Source: 73-13 sp035556075 (GTDB lineage Bacteria > Actinomycetota > Actinomycetes > Actinomycetales > Microbacteriaceae). Taken from it: 64,000 nucleotides of DNA. Positions 48,779-57,776 of the stretch are shown one piece after another. The notes under the pieces were generated by a model. It worked only from the letters and a program-made list of their open reading frames with translations. It searched no databases and was not told the DNA's origin. The stretch is taken from assembly GCA_035556075.1 (NCBI GenBank), contig DATMFQ010000015.1:27737-91736 (forward strand), in the 5' to 3' direction. The position numbers were made by a program, and so were the translations under genes. Numbering within the stretch: the stretch's first letter is position 1; each line of letters begins with the position of its first letter.

Positions 48779-48982
48779 ATGGCTGTTCCGAAGCGCAAGA
48801 TGTCGCGTGCCTCGACCCGCTCGCGCCGCGCACAGTGGAAGGCCGATGTGCCGCCGCTGGTGAAGACCGTTGAAAACGGCAAGACCGTCTACTCGCTGCC
48901 GCACCGCGCGAAGGTCGTCACCGACTCCGTCGGGACCGAGCTCTACCTGGAGTACAAGGGCCGCAAGGTCGCCGACGTCTGA
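48779..48982 (+). CDS. rpmF: 50S ribosomal protein L32
   Basis: The 67-residue protein starts MAVPKRKMSRASTRSRRAQW, with the basic N-terminus of bL32. It lacks the CxxC zinc pair seen in zinc-type L32 and has KTVENGKTVYSLPHRAKVV, so it is of the non-zinc form. AATAAGGAGAA precedes ATG 48779. It follows the DUF177 gene by ten bases, the usual operon. Confidence 0.95.
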   Translation: MAVPKRKMSRASTRSRRAQWKADVPPLVKTVENGKTVYSLPHRAKVVTDSVGTELYLEYKGRKVADV

Positions 48983-49043
48983 CGGTTCATCGGGTCCTTG
49001 CGCGAGCGTGACGCCCGCGACAACGGGCCAGCCGCCGCAGACC

Positions 49044-49724
49044 ATGACGGATCTCCACAAACTCACCGAGCAGCTCGGGGTCGACATCGACCCCGAGCTG
49101 CTCGTCGTCGCGCTGACCCACCGCTCCTATGCCTTCGAGCACGACGGCCAGCCGCATAACGAGCGTCTCGAGTTCCTCGGCGACTCGATTCTCGGGCAGG
49201 CGGTCACCGTCATGCTCTACCGCCGGTTCCCGGACCTCGACGAGGGGGAGCTCGCCAAGCGTCGGGCCTCGCTCGTCTCGACCCTCGCCCTTGCCGAGAT
49301 TGCTCGTGGGATCGGGCTCGGCGCATTCATCCGGCTCGGTCGCGGGGAGGCGCTCACCGGCGGCGCGGACAAGGACTCGATCCTCGCCGACACGATGGAG
49401 GCGGTGATGGGCGCGGTCTTCCTCGCGGCCGGCCCCGACGTGGCTCGCGAGATGGTGCTCCGGCTCGTCGAGCGCCTCATGGATGATCCGGACCGCTTCG
49501 GGGTGTCGATGGACCCGAAGACCGCGCTCCAGGAGCTCGCGGTCGCCACGTATGACCACGCGCCCGTCTACACCGTCACCGCCTCGGGGCCGGACCATGC
49601 GCGCAGCTTCACGGCCGAGGTCACAGTCGGCGACCGGGTCGTGGGCGAGGGGGAGGGGACCTCGAAGAAGGCGGCCGAGGCGGCGGCGGCGCTCGCGGCG
49701 GTCGAGCGCCTGCGCAATGCCTGA
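49044..49724 (+). CDS. rnc: Ribonuclease III
   Basis: A 226-residue double-strand RNA endonuclease for rRNA and mRNA processing. The catalytic signature NERLEFLGDSIL is at residues 39-50, with the second acidic cluster DTMEAVMGAVFLA, and a C-terminal dsRBD (DPKTALQELAVATYDHAPVY, GEGTSKKAAEAAAALAAVERL). ATG 49044 is chosen; no strong ribosome site. Its 3' end overlaps mutM by eight bases. Confidence 0.96.
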   Translation: MTDLHKLTEQLGVDIDPELLVVALTHRSYAFEHDGQPHNERLEFLGDSILGQAVTVMLYRRFPDLDEGELAKRRASLVSTLALAEIARGIGLGAFIRLGRGEALTGGADKDSILADTMEAVMGAVFLAAGPDVAREMVLRLVERLMDDPDRFGVSMDPKTALQELAVATYDHAPVYTVTASGPDHARSFTAEVTVGDRVVGEGEGTSKKAAEAAAALAAVERLRNA

Positions 49725-50565
49725 GCTCCCTGAGGTCGAGGTCGTCCGGCGTGGCCTGCTCCCGCTCATCGGCGCGGAGATCGAGGCGGTCGAGGTGCTC
49801 GACGAGCGCGCACTACGGCGGCACCAGCCCGGCGCGGCCGACTTCGAGGCGCGGCTGACGGGCACGGTGCTCGGCGAGCCGGCCCGGCGCGGCAAGTTCC
49901 TCTGGGTGCCGCTCGCGCGCCGCGGGCAGCCCGAGCAGCACGCGCTCCTCGTCCACCTCGGCATGAGCGGCCAGCTCCTCCTTGACGACGAGTGGCGGCC
50001 GCACCGGCATGAGCGGGTGCGGATCGCCCTCGGCGGCCGCATCCTCGTCTTCGCCGACCAGCGCACCTTCGGCAGCCTCGCCCTCGACCCGCTGACCGGG
50101 CCAGCGGCGATCCCGTCCCAGGTGGCGCATATCGCGCTCGACCCACTCGACCCCGCATTCGATCTCCCCGCGGTGGTGCGACGAATGCGGGCCCGCCGCA
50201 CCGAGCTGAAGCGCGCGCTCCTCGACCAGTCGCTGGTATCCGGGATCGGCAACATCTATGCCGACGAGGCGCTCTGGGCCGCGCGGCTCCACCCGCGCCA
50301 GCCGACCGCAACCATGTCCGCGCAGGCCGCGCGCCGCGTCCTCGAGGAATCGCGGCACGTCATGGAGCGTGCGCTGGCGGAGGGCGGCACGTCCTTCGAT
50401 GCGCTGTACGTCAACGTGAATGGGCAGTCCGGCTACTTCTCGCGTTCACTCACCGCGTACGGTCGCGACGGCGAGCCGTGCCTGCGCTGCGGCCGCGCGC
50501 TCGTGCGGGAGACGTTCACGAATCGTTCCTCGCATTTCTGCCCGCGGTGTCAGCGGCTGCGGTAG
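49717..50565 (+). CDS. mutM: Formamidopyrimidine-DNA glycosylase
   Basis: The 282-residue Fpg removes 8-oxoguanine and other oxidised purines. The catalytic MPELPEVEVVRRGL N-terminus (Pro-2), the LVHLGMSGQLLL helix, the helix-two-turn-helix VSGIGNIYADEALWAARLHP and the C-terminal zinc finger CLRCGRALVRETFTNRSSHF with CPRC are intact. ATG 49717 lies within the rnc end (eight-base overlap). Inside codons near 50152-50191 it carries a perfect inverted pair of the heptamer (CCCGCATTC/GAATGCGGG). Confidence 0.96.
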   Translation: MPELPEVEVVRRGLLPLIGAEIEAVEVLDERALRRHQPGAADFEARLTGTVLGEPARRGKFLWVPLARRGQPEQHALLVHLGMSGQLLLDDEWRPHRHERVRIALGGRILVFADQRTFGSLALDPLTGPAAIPSQVAHIALDPLDPAFDLPAVVRRMRARRTELKRALLDQSLVSGIGNIYADEALWAARLHPRQPTATMSAQAARRVLEESRHVMERALAEGGTSFDALYVNVNGQSGYFSRSLTAYGRDGEPCLRCGRALVRETFTNRSSHFCPRCQRLR

Positions 50566-50588
50566 CGAGCGCTCGGCATTCGGAGGCC

Positions 50589-51293
50589 TCAGGCGGACTC
50601 GCGCCGCAGGACGAGCAGTGCGTCCGCGACGAGATCGTGCGGATAGCGGTCCCAGACGATCTCGGTGATCCCCACGGGGGTGAGGTGCTGCCCGAGTACG
50701 CGCCAGCAGTCGCGGATGAGCGGTGTCGTGTGGCCTGCGTGATGGATGTCGGCGACATTCCACACGACGTGTCCGCCCGGCACGACGACTCGTGCGCACT
50801 GTGCCGCGACGAGTCCGAGCTCCATGAGATAGCGGCGGTAGTCGCCGCCGTCCCGCTCGTACGCCGTGAGGGGGTCCGCATCGTGATCCGTCGCGGTCAT
50901 GTAGGGCGGCGACGTGAGCACGAGGTTGATGCCGGCATCGGGTTTCGCTGGATCCAGCTCGAGCAGGCGCACGAGCTCCCTCGCATCTCCCTCGATGAGC
51001 CGCGCGCTCGCTGTCCGCTGCCGCATATGCGCGACGCGTTCGGGCAGCAGCTCGATGCCGATCGCCCGCCGACCCAGGGCGACCGCCCGCTCGATCGTCG
51101 TCCCATACCCCGCGAAGGGGTCGAGCACCGTGTCGCCCGGCTCGGTGAGCCGCTCGATGACGTGGTCGACGATGGCGGCGAGCATGTGCACGTCCTCGTC
51201 GGCGCCGGCTGGGCGCTCAGCGAGGAATGCGGTGTGCGTCGCCGTGCGTCGGGGCCCCAGCGGGGACGAGTCGGCCCCAGCTCGATCGCCCAT
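50589..51293 (-). CDS. Orphan DNA methyltransferase with TSPPY motif
   Basis: The 234-residue protein has the SAM-binding motif TVLDPFAGYGTTIERAVALG and the catalytic INLVLTSPPYMTATDHDADP (TSPPY, N4-cytosine or N6-adenine class), and resembles small stand-alone DNA or RNA methyltransferases. No restriction gene is adjacent. ATG 51293 lies eight bases after the stop of the thiamine-binding gene, so they may form an operon. The target base and motif are unknown. Confidence 0.82.
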   Translation of the reverse strand: MGDRAGADSSPLGPRRTATHTAFLAERPAGADEDVHMLAAIVDHVIERLTEPGDTVLDPFAGYGTTIERAVALGRRAIGIELLPERVAHMRQRTASARLIEGDARELVRLLELDPAKPDAGINLVLTSPPYMTATDHDADPLTAYERDGGDYRRYLMELGLVAAQCARVVVPGGHVVWNVADIHHAGHTTPLIRDCWRVLGQHLTPVGITEIVWDRYPHDLVADALLVLRRESA

Positions 51294-51301
51294 GCCGTGC
51301 C

Positions 51302-51613
51302 TCAGCGCTGCTGCCCCGTAATTGCCCGCTCGAGCCGCTCGAGCTTGCCGTCGAGCTCACCGGTGTGGCCGGGCCGGATGTCAGCCTTGAGCACGAGCGA
51401 GACGCGGGAGCCGTAAGGCAGCACCGCCTCGGTCGCCCGTTTGACGACATCGAAGACCTCGTCCCATTCGCCCTCGAGCTCGGTGAACATCGACGACGTC
51501 CGGTGCGGCAGCGCCGACTCGCGGACGACGCGCACGGCAGCGGCAACCGCCTCGTGCACCGAGCCGTCCGCACGGCCGGTGCCGCTCGGCGCGACGGAGA
51601 ATGCGACGATCAT
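51302..51613 (-). CDS. MTH1187/YkoF-type thiamine-binding protein
   Basis: A 103-residue small protein: MIVAFSVAPSGTGRADGSVH, ALPHRTSSMFTELEGEWDEVF and DVVKRATEAVLPYGSRVSLVLKADIRPG match the MTH1187 (thiamine_BP) family, which bind HMP-thiamine. ATG 51613 follows GAAGGAA; the longer frame is not supported. It sits upstream of the methyltransferase. Confidence 0.88.
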   Translation of the reverse strand: MIVAFSVAPSGTGRADGSVHEAVAAAVRVVRESALPHRTSSMFTELEGEWDEVFDVVKRATEAVLPYGSRVSLVLKADIRPGHTGELDGKLERLERAITGQQR

Positions 51614-51756
51614 GGTGGGGTTCCTTCGGTTGGAGGGCACGGGGTGCCGGGCGCATTCGATCATCTCACCGTCAGCCGTGACGCCGCGTGACGCGGGATG
51701 ACGGTGTGTGTCCCGAAGGGGTGCGTGTCCGCACAGCAGTTCATAGCGTGGCGGGC

Positions 51757-52308
51757 ATGACCGCACCCATTGCCATCACCATCCCTGAGACCACCGAGCA
51801 GGAGCGCGAGGCCCGGCTCGACGCCGCGGGCGCCGACTGGAGTGCCCGCATCGACGCGGAGCGTGCATCCGCCCACCTCACCTACCGCGTCGACGGCATC
51901 GGCGAGGGCGCCGTCGCGACCCGGGTGCGTGCGGGACGACACGAATTCGTGATTGATGAGCCGGCCGCGCTCGCCGGTGACGATGTCGCCGCAAGCCCCG
52001 TCGAGTATGCGCTCGGCGCCCTCATCGGCTGCCAGGTCGTCGTCTACCGCCTCTACGCGCGGGTGCTCGGCATTCGGGTCGATGACATCCGCGTGCGCGC
52101 CGAAGGCGACCTCGACGCAGCGCGTCTACTCGGCAAGGACCCATCAGTGCGCCCGGGCTTCAACCGGGTCCGCCTCCATGTGGAGCTGGTCGGTCCGGAG
52201 ACGCAGGAGCGATACGAGGAACTGCGCGAGGCCGTCGACGCGAACTGCCCGGTGCTCGACCTCATTGCCAACCCGACGCCGGTCGAGGTGCACGTCACGA
52301 AGGGCTGA
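51757..52308 (+). CDS. OsmC-family peroxidase
   Basis: A 183-residue OsmC-like protein that reduces organic hydroperoxides by a thiol mechanism. The two redox cysteines are in EYALGALIGCQVVVYRLYA and in DANCPVLDLIANPTPV. It has the antiparallel N-terminal strands of the OsmC fold (SPVEYALGALIGCQ). TAGCGT lies seven bases before ATG 51757. Divergent from the thiamine-binding gene. Confidence 0.92.
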   Translation: MTAPIAITIPETTEQEREARLDAAGADWSARIDAERASAHLTYRVDGIGEGAVATRVRAGRHEFVIDEPAALAGDDVAASPVEYALGALIGCQVVVYRLYARVLGIRVDDIRVRAEGDLDAARLLGKDPSVRPGFNRVRLHVELVGPETQERYEELREAVDANCPVLDLIANPTPVEVHVTKG

Positions 52309-52317
52309 GGCTGCCGC

Positions 52318-53055
52318 TCACCGGCTGCCGTCGGCGACCGCACGGATGCGCTCGGCGAGCAGCCCGGGAGCGGTGAACGGGATGTCGTGAGCCGAGTCCG
52401 CCGCGATCGTGAGGTCGCTGCCGGGCAGCGCCTCGTGCGTGCGGCGCGCGGAGTCGAGCATGAGGCGGCGCTCCCGCGCCCCGACGAGGACCGCAGCGGG
52501 GCCGCGGAACGCCGACCAGCCGGCTGGCAGGTCGAAATGGAGGTTCGCGCGCACGCTCGCGAGCAGCGTGGCAGGGCGCAGCGCCCGGCTCCCGGCGAGG
52601 TAGTCGTCGAGCAGAACCTCGGGGACCCGCAGCTGCGCGGCCTGCAGTCGTGCGAACCACCCCAGGCGGGCGAGCGGCGCGGTCCAGCCGAGCAGCGCGA
52701 GCGTCGGACGGGGCAGCGGTGCCCGGATCGTCTCGGCGCTCACGACGACGGCACCGCGCACGAGGTCGGGGCGCTCCGTCGCGAGTCGCAGCGCAAGCTG
52801 GCCGCCGAGGGAGAACCCCGTGACGATCGCGCCGCCCGGAGTGTGCTCGGCGATGACCTCGCCGAGGCGCGCGACGGCATCGTCGTGCGTCGTGTAGTCG
52901 ACGGAGGCGCTGCGCCCATGCCCCGGCAGATCCGGGACGAATGCGCAGAAGTCGCCACCGAGCTCCGCGAGCAGCGGCCGCCACATCCAGCCCGCGACCC
53001 CGCCGCCGTGCAGCAGCAGGAGCGGTGGACCCGCGCCGGTGGTCTCGACGTGCAT
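52318..53055 (-). CDS. Alpha/beta-fold hydrolase
   Basis: A 245-residue alpha/beta hydrolase with the oxyanion strand PPLLLLHGGGVAGWMWRPLL, the nucleophile elbow IVTGFSLGGQLALRLATERP (Ser in GFSLGG), and a late catalytic His in IAADSAHDIPFTAPG. The substrate cannot be read; it resembles esterases of the BioH/MenH clan. ATG 53055 follows AAGGGATCACC. It ends nine bases from the convergent OsmC gene. Confidence 0.88.
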   Translation of the reverse strand: MHVETTGAGPPLLLLHGGGVAGWMWRPLLAELGGDFCAFVPDLPGHGRSASVDYTTHDDAVARLGEVIAEHTPGGAIVTGFSLGGQLALRLATERPDLVRGAVVVSAETIRAPLPRPTLALLGWTAPLARLGWFARLQAAQLRVPEVLLDDYLAGSRALRPATLLASVRANLHFDLPAGWSAFRGPAAVLVGARERRLMLDSARRTHEALPGSDLTIAADSAHDIPFTAPGLLAERIRAVADGSR

Positions 53056-53322
53056 ACGGTGATCCCTTCGATTCGAGCGCACGACTTGGGGCGGGTCCAT
53101 AGTCGCACTCGGGCGGCGCGGTGAAGGGAATCCGGCTGGGCGCGGGGATTCTCGCCTGAATTCCCAGCGCCCGGGCGGAATGCCAGCGCGAGGCGATCCC
53201 GTGATGCCGTGGGCCGAAGTCGCGGACTTAGCCCCGCGCATTCAAGTCGTCCTTGAGGCGCATCGCCCGGAACGCCCGCGATCAGCCCGCCCCCGGCCCA
53301 CCCCGCCGGTACCCTGAACCCC
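53056..53322 (+). other. 267-bp intergenic region before smc
   Basis: Between the divergent hydrolase and smc lies about 267 bp without a frame I can support. TACCCT at 53310-53315 ends seven bases before the smc ATG and probably directs a leaderless transcript. On the minus strand, TATGGA lies at the right distance for the hydrolase promoter. One CGCATTC is at 53235-53241. Confidence 0.55.
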
Positions 53323-56300
53323 ATGCATCTGAAGTCCCTGACGCTCAAGGGCTTCAAGTCGTTTGCGCAGCCGACGACGTTCCAGTTCGAGCCGGGTGTC
53401 ACCTGCGTCGTGGGACCCAACGGCTCGGGGAAGTCGAACGTCGTCGACGCGCTTGCCTGGGTCATGGGGGAGCAGGGGGCGAAGACGCTGCGTGGCGGCA
53501 AGATGGAGGACGTCATCTTCGCGGGCACGGCGACGCGCGGACCGCTCGGCCGCGCCGAGGTGCTGCTCACCATTGACAACTCCGACGGCGCCCTCCCGAT
53601 CGACTACTCCGAGGTGACGATCTCTCGCACGCTCTTCCGCAACGGCGGCAGCGAGTACGCGATCAATGGGGAGGCCTGCCGACTCCTCGACGTCCAGGAG
53701 CTGCTGAGCGACTCGGGCCTCGGGCGGGAGATGCACGTCATCGTCGGCCAAGGGCAGCTCGACCAGGTGCTCCACGCGAGCCCCGAGGACCGCCGCGGCT
53801 TCATCGAGGAGGCCGCCGGGATCCTCAAGCACCGCCGCCGGAAAGAGAAGACGCTCCGCAAGCTCGACGCGATGCAGGCGAACCTCACGCGGCTCTCCGA
53901 TCTCGCGGGGGAGCTCCGCCGGCAGCTCAAGCCGCTCGGCCAGCAAGCCGAGGTCGCGAAGCAGGCGGCCGAGATCCAGGCGGAGGTGCGGGACGCGCGT
54001 GCCCGCCTGCTCGCCGACGAGATCATCGTGCTCCGCGCCGAGATCGCCGATGTCGCCCGGAGCGAGTCGGCGCGCAAGACCGAGCGGATCGTCCTGCAGG
54101 AGCAGCTCGACCAGGCAGTCCTGCGCACGAAGCGCATCGAGGCGGATCAGCAGCACGACGAGGTCGACGCTGCCCGCCGCGTCGCCTACGGGCTCGAGTC
54201 GGTCCAGCAGCGCGCTCGCGGGCTGCAGACGCTCGCCGGCCAGCGCATCGCACTTCTCGGGAGCACGGCCGAGACGACAGCGACCGTGACGACGACCCAG
54301 GAGTCAGTCGACGCCGCACGCGCCGAGGCGGCTCGCATCGCTGACGATGTGACGAATGCAGAGGCCACCGCCGGTGCCGCCGCCGCAGCCACCGCGACGG
54401 CCCGCGCCGCGCTCGACGCCCTCGACGAGGAGATCGCCGCGGCCTCCGCCCTCGTCTCCCGCCACGAGCTCGAGCTCGCCGGTCATGTCGCGAAGCTTGA
54501 TGTCGCCCGCTCCCGACTCGCCGCGGCCCGCGGCGAGCACCTCCGGCAGGAGCAGGCACTCGCCGGTGCAACCCAGCGGCGCACGGCCGCCGCCGAGGAG
54601 TTGCAGACCGCGGACGCGGCGGACGGTGGGTCCGTGCCGCAGGACGAGGCGGCGGGCCTCGAGCGCGCCTATCGCGAGGCCGAGGATCGCGTCACGGAGC
54701 TCACCGCGACGCTCGACGCCCTCCGGGAGGCCCAGCACGCCGACGAGCGGGAGCGTGATGCCCTCGCCGCCCGCGCCCAGGCGCTCGGCATGGCGGTCGA
54801 GGGGCGCGATGGTTCGACGGCGCTCGCCGCCGCGGGCCTGCCCGGGGTGCTCGGCCTCGTCGCGGAGCACGTCAAGGTGGAGCCGGGCGCGGAGACGACG
54901 GTCGCGCAGGCACTCGGCACACTCGCCGACGCCGTCCTCGCAAAGGACCGTGCGGCTGCCCTTGCCGCCGTCCGCCACGCGACCGAGCAGGACCTCGGCC
55001 GCGTCGAGCTGGTCATCGCGGAGCCGGAGGGGCCCACGCCGACCGCGGTTCCCGGCGTCATCGCCGCACCCGCCGGAGTCCTCGCGCTCATTGCTGCCGC
55101 CCAGGTCGAGGCCGATGGCACCGTCGTCACCGATTACGTCGTGCGAGGTGGCACGGGCAAGCAGCGCTCACGGCTCGAGCTCGTCTCCGAGCGCGACGCC
55201 GCCTCGGCACAACTGGCCGAGGTCACGACCCGCATCGAGCGCACCGGCGGCCAGGTCGAGGACGCGAAGCTCGCGCTCGACGCGGCGAAGGCGACGTCCT
55301 CGGCCGCGCTCAGTGCGCTCCGCGAGCACGACTCGCTCGTCGCCGCCCGCTCCGAGCGGCTCGGCGCGCTCCGCAAACAGGCTGAGGCCGCCGAGGCGGA
55401 GACCGCCCGGCACGCCGCCGCGCTCGCGACCGCCGCCGAGGCGGTCACCGCGGCCGAGGCTGCCGTGGCCGCGGCATCCACGGCGCACGACGCCTTCGCG
55501 GCGGCACCCCGCCCCATGCTGGACGCCTCCCAGCGCGAGAGCCTGCTCGCTGACGTCGAGGCCCGTCGTGCCGCCGAGCTCGAGGCGCGCGTCGCCCTCG
55601 AGACCGCGCGGGAGCGGGTGCGGGCGGAGCGTGCTCGCGCCGACGAACTCGCCGCCCAGCTCGAGCGGGAGCGCGCCGCCGCGGACGAGGCCGCGCGGCT
55701 CGCCGTCGTCCGTCGTCGCCAGCTCGAGGCCGCGAGGAGCGTCGCGGAGGAGCTCCCCGCATTCATCGACGCCGTCGACCATTCGGTGACGGAAGCGCGG
55801 CTGCGGCTCGCGTCCGCCGAGGCGGGGCGCGCGAAGCAGCAGCAGGAGCTCGCGGGGCTCCGCACCACCGAGATCCAGCTCCGCGAGCGGCTCGCCGCCC
55901 TCAGCGAGAACGTGCACGGGCTCGAGATGCAGGTCTACGAAAAGAAGCTCCACCTCTCCCAGCTCATCGAGCGCGCCGCCGAGGAGCTCGGGCTCGAGGA
56001 GGAGGTGCTCGTCGCCGAGTACGGACCCGGCGGCAGCGTCGCGCGGGTCGGCGAGGAGACGGTCGACGAGACGAATGCGCCTGGTGCGGAGTCCGCCCAA
56101 CCCACCCCTCCAGCACCCTTCGACCGCGCCGCCGAGCGGGCCCGCCTGGCGGCCGCCGAGAAGCGGCTCGCCCAGCTCGGCCGGGTCAACCCGCTCGCCC
56201 TCGAGGAGTTCGCCGCGCTCGAGCAGCGGCACAAGTTCATGACTGAGCAGCTCGCCGACCTGCAGGCGACCCGGCAAGACCTGCTCACGATCATCGATGA

Positions 56301-56781
56301 GCTCGACGAGAAGATGCAGGACATCTTCGCGAGCGCCTTCGAGGACACGCGAGCCGCATTCACCGAGGTCTTCCCGATCCTCTTCCCCGGCGGCACCGGC
56401 AGCATCCGGCTCACCGACCCCGAGCACCTGCTCACGACCGGTATCGAGGTCAATGTACGGCCGGCCGGCAAGAAGATCGAGCGGCTCTCGCTGCTGTCGG
56501 GTGGCGAGCGCTCGCTCGCGGCGGTCGCGCTGCTCGTCGCGATCTTCAAGGCCCGCCCCTCGCCGTTCTACATTCTCGATGAGGTCGAGGCGGCGCTGGA
56601 TGACGCGAACCTCGGGCGGCTCCTCGCCGTGCTCGAGGGCCTGCGGGAGGACTCGCAGCTCATCGTCATCACGCACCAGAAGCGCACCATGGAGATCGCG
56701 GATGCCTTGTACGGCGTGTCGATGCGCTCCGACGGCGTGAGCGCCGTGGTCGGGCAGCGGGTCGCGGAGCAGGTCGCCTGA
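53323..56781 (+). CDS. smc: Chromosome segregation protein SMC
   Basis: The 1152-residue condensin subunit organises and segregates the chromosome. N-terminal Walker A GPNGSGKSNVVDALAW (residues 31-46), two long coiled coils (about 175-490 and 650-1000) around a hinge near 500-640 (GVLGLVAEHVKVEPG, VRGGTGKQRSRLELV), and the C-terminal ABC signature LLSGGERSLAAVALLVAI with Walker B FYILDEVEAALDDANL. The length is usual. ftsY follows after 41 bp. Confidence 0.97.
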   Translation: MHLKSLTLKGFKSFAQPTTFQFEPGVTCVVGPNGSGKSNVVDALAWVMGEQGAKTLRGGKMEDVIFAGTATRGPLGRAEVLLTIDNSDGALPIDYSEVTISRTLFRNGGSEYAINGEACRLLDVQELLSDSGLGREMHVIVGQGQLDQVLHASPEDRRGFIEEAAGILKHRRRKEKTLRKLDAMQANLTRLSDLAGELRRQLKPLGQQAEVAKQAAEIQAEVRDARARLLADEIIVLRAEIADVARSESARKTERIVLQEQLDQAVLRTKRIEADQQHDEVDAARRVAYGLESVQQRARGLQTLAGQRIALLGSTAETTATVTTTQESVDAARAEAARIADDVTNAEATAGAAAAATATARAALDALDEEIAAASALVSRHELELAGHVAKLDVARSRLAAARGEHLRQEQALAGATQRRTAAAEELQTADAADGGSVPQDEAAGLERAYREAEDRVTELTATLDALREAQHADERERDALAARAQALGMAVEGRDGSTALAAAGLPGVLGLVAEHVKVEPGAETTVAQALGTLADAVLAKDRAAALAAVRHATEQDLGRVELVIAEPEGPTPTAVPGVIAAPAGVLALIAAAQVEADGTVVTDYVVRGGTGKQRSRLELVSERDAASAQLAEVTTRIERTGGQVEDAKLALDAAKATSSAALSALREHDSLVAARSERLGALRKQAEAAEAETARHAAALATAAEAVTAAEAAVAAASTAHDAFAAAPRPMLDASQRESLLADVEARRAAELEARVALETARERVRAERARADELAAQLERERAAADEAARLAVVRRRQLEAARSVAEELPAFIDAVDHSVTEARLRLASAEAGRAKQQQELAGLRTTEIQLRERLAALSENVHGLEMQVYEKKLHLSQLIERAAEELGLEEEVLVAEYGPGGSVARVGEETVDETNAPGAESAQPTPPAPFDRAAERARLAAAEKRLAQLGRVNPLALEEFAALEQRHKFMTEQLADLQATRQDLLTIIDELDEKMQDIFASAFEDTRAAFTEVFPILFPGGTGSIRLTDPEHLLTTGIEVNVRPAGKKIERLSLLSGGERSLAAVALLVAIFKARPSPFYILDEVEAALDDANLGRLLAVLEGLREDSQLIVITHQKRTMEIADALYGVSMRSDGVSAVVGQRVAEQVA

Positions 56782-56810
56782 CCCGAGTCCCGACCCGCAC
56801 CCACCCTCAA

Positions 56811-56816
56811 TAGACT
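56811..56816 (+). promoter_or_regulatory. -10 box TAGACT of ftsY
   Basis: TAGACT ends six bases before the ATG of ftsY, so the transcript should start at the A of the start codon. It shows that ftsY has its own promoter despite being only 41 bp after smc. Confidence 0.6.
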
Positions 56817-56822
56817 GACCCC

Positions 56823-57710
56823 ATGGCTTCCTGGTCCCTCGGCGGCGCCCTCCGCGGCATGTTCGCGAAGCCGACGATCGACGAGACCACCTGGGATGAC
56901 CTCGAGACGGCGCTGTACACGGCCGACTTCGGGCCGGACCTCGTCGAGGAGCTGCTCGACCAGCTCCGGGAGCAGGTCGAGCGCTACCGCACGACCGACC
57001 CTGCCGACCTGCAGCGCCAGCTCCGCGAGCTCCTCGAGGAGCGGCTCGCTCGCCTCGACCCGACCTTGCGCCTCACCGCGCGCCCCGCGATCATCCTCGT
57101 CGTCGGCGTGAATGGGGTCGGCAAGACGACGACGATCGGCAAGTTCGCGAAATTCCTCGCCGGCTACCAGCGCTCCGTCGTCGTCGGCGCCGCTGACACC
57201 TTCCGCGCCGCCGCCGTCGAGCAGCTCGCCACCTGGGCCGAGCGCGCGGGCGCGGCGATCGTCCGCCCGCAGGCCGAGGGCGCCGACCCCGCCTCGGTCG
57301 CGTACCAGACCGTCGAGCGTGCGGTCGCCGACGGCATCGACGTCGCCATCATCGACACCGCGGGCCGACTCCAGACGAAGTCCGGCCTCATGGACGAGCT
57401 CGCCAAGATCCGCCGCTCCGCCGTCAAAGCGCTCGGGGCCACCGAGACCGCGGATGACATCGCCGAGGTGCTCCTCGTCCTCGACGCGACGACGGGGCAG
57501 AACGGGCTCGCGCAGGCCAGCGCATTCATCGAGGCCGCCGGCATCACCGGTCTCGTCCTCACGAAGCTCGACGGCTCCGCGAAGGGCGGCTTCGTCTTCG
57601 CCGTCCAGGAGCGCACCGGCATCCCGGTCAAGCTCGTCGGCACGGGCGAGGGGATCGGCGACCTCACGGGCTTCACGCCGCACGCATTCGTCGCACAGCT
57701 ACTCAGCTGA
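56823..57710 (+). CDS. ftsY: Signal recognition particle receptor FtsY
   Basis: The 295-residue SRP receptor GTPase delivers ribosomes to the translocon. It has a short helical N-domain, the G1 motif LVVGVNGVGKTTTIGKFAKF at about 94-113, AADTFRAAAVEQL (G2 region), IIDTAGRLQTKSGL (G3), TKLDGSAKGG (G4) and GTGEGIGDLTGFTPHAFV at the C-terminus. The acidic A domain of E. coli FtsY is missing, as is common in actinobacteria. It ends 66 bp from a convergent IclR gene. Confidence 0.97.
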   Translation: MASWSLGGALRGMFAKPTIDETTWDDLETALYTADFGPDLVEELLDQLREQVERYRTTDPADLQRQLRELLEERLARLDPTLRLTARPAIILVVGVNGVGKTTTIGKFAKFLAGYQRSVVVGAADTFRAAAVEQLATWAERAGAAIVRPQAEGADPASVAYQTVERAVADGIDVAIIDTAGRLQTKSGLMDELAKIRRSAVKALGATETADDIAEVLLVLDATTGQNGLAQASAFIEAAGITGLVLTKLDGSAKGGFVFAVQERTGIPVKLVGTGEGIGDLTGFTPHAFVAQLLS

Positions 57711-57776
57711 GTCCCGCCCTCGCGATCGTGGCGCTCGTCCGAGACCGCGGGAGGAATGCAGACGGTCGCGGGGGAC

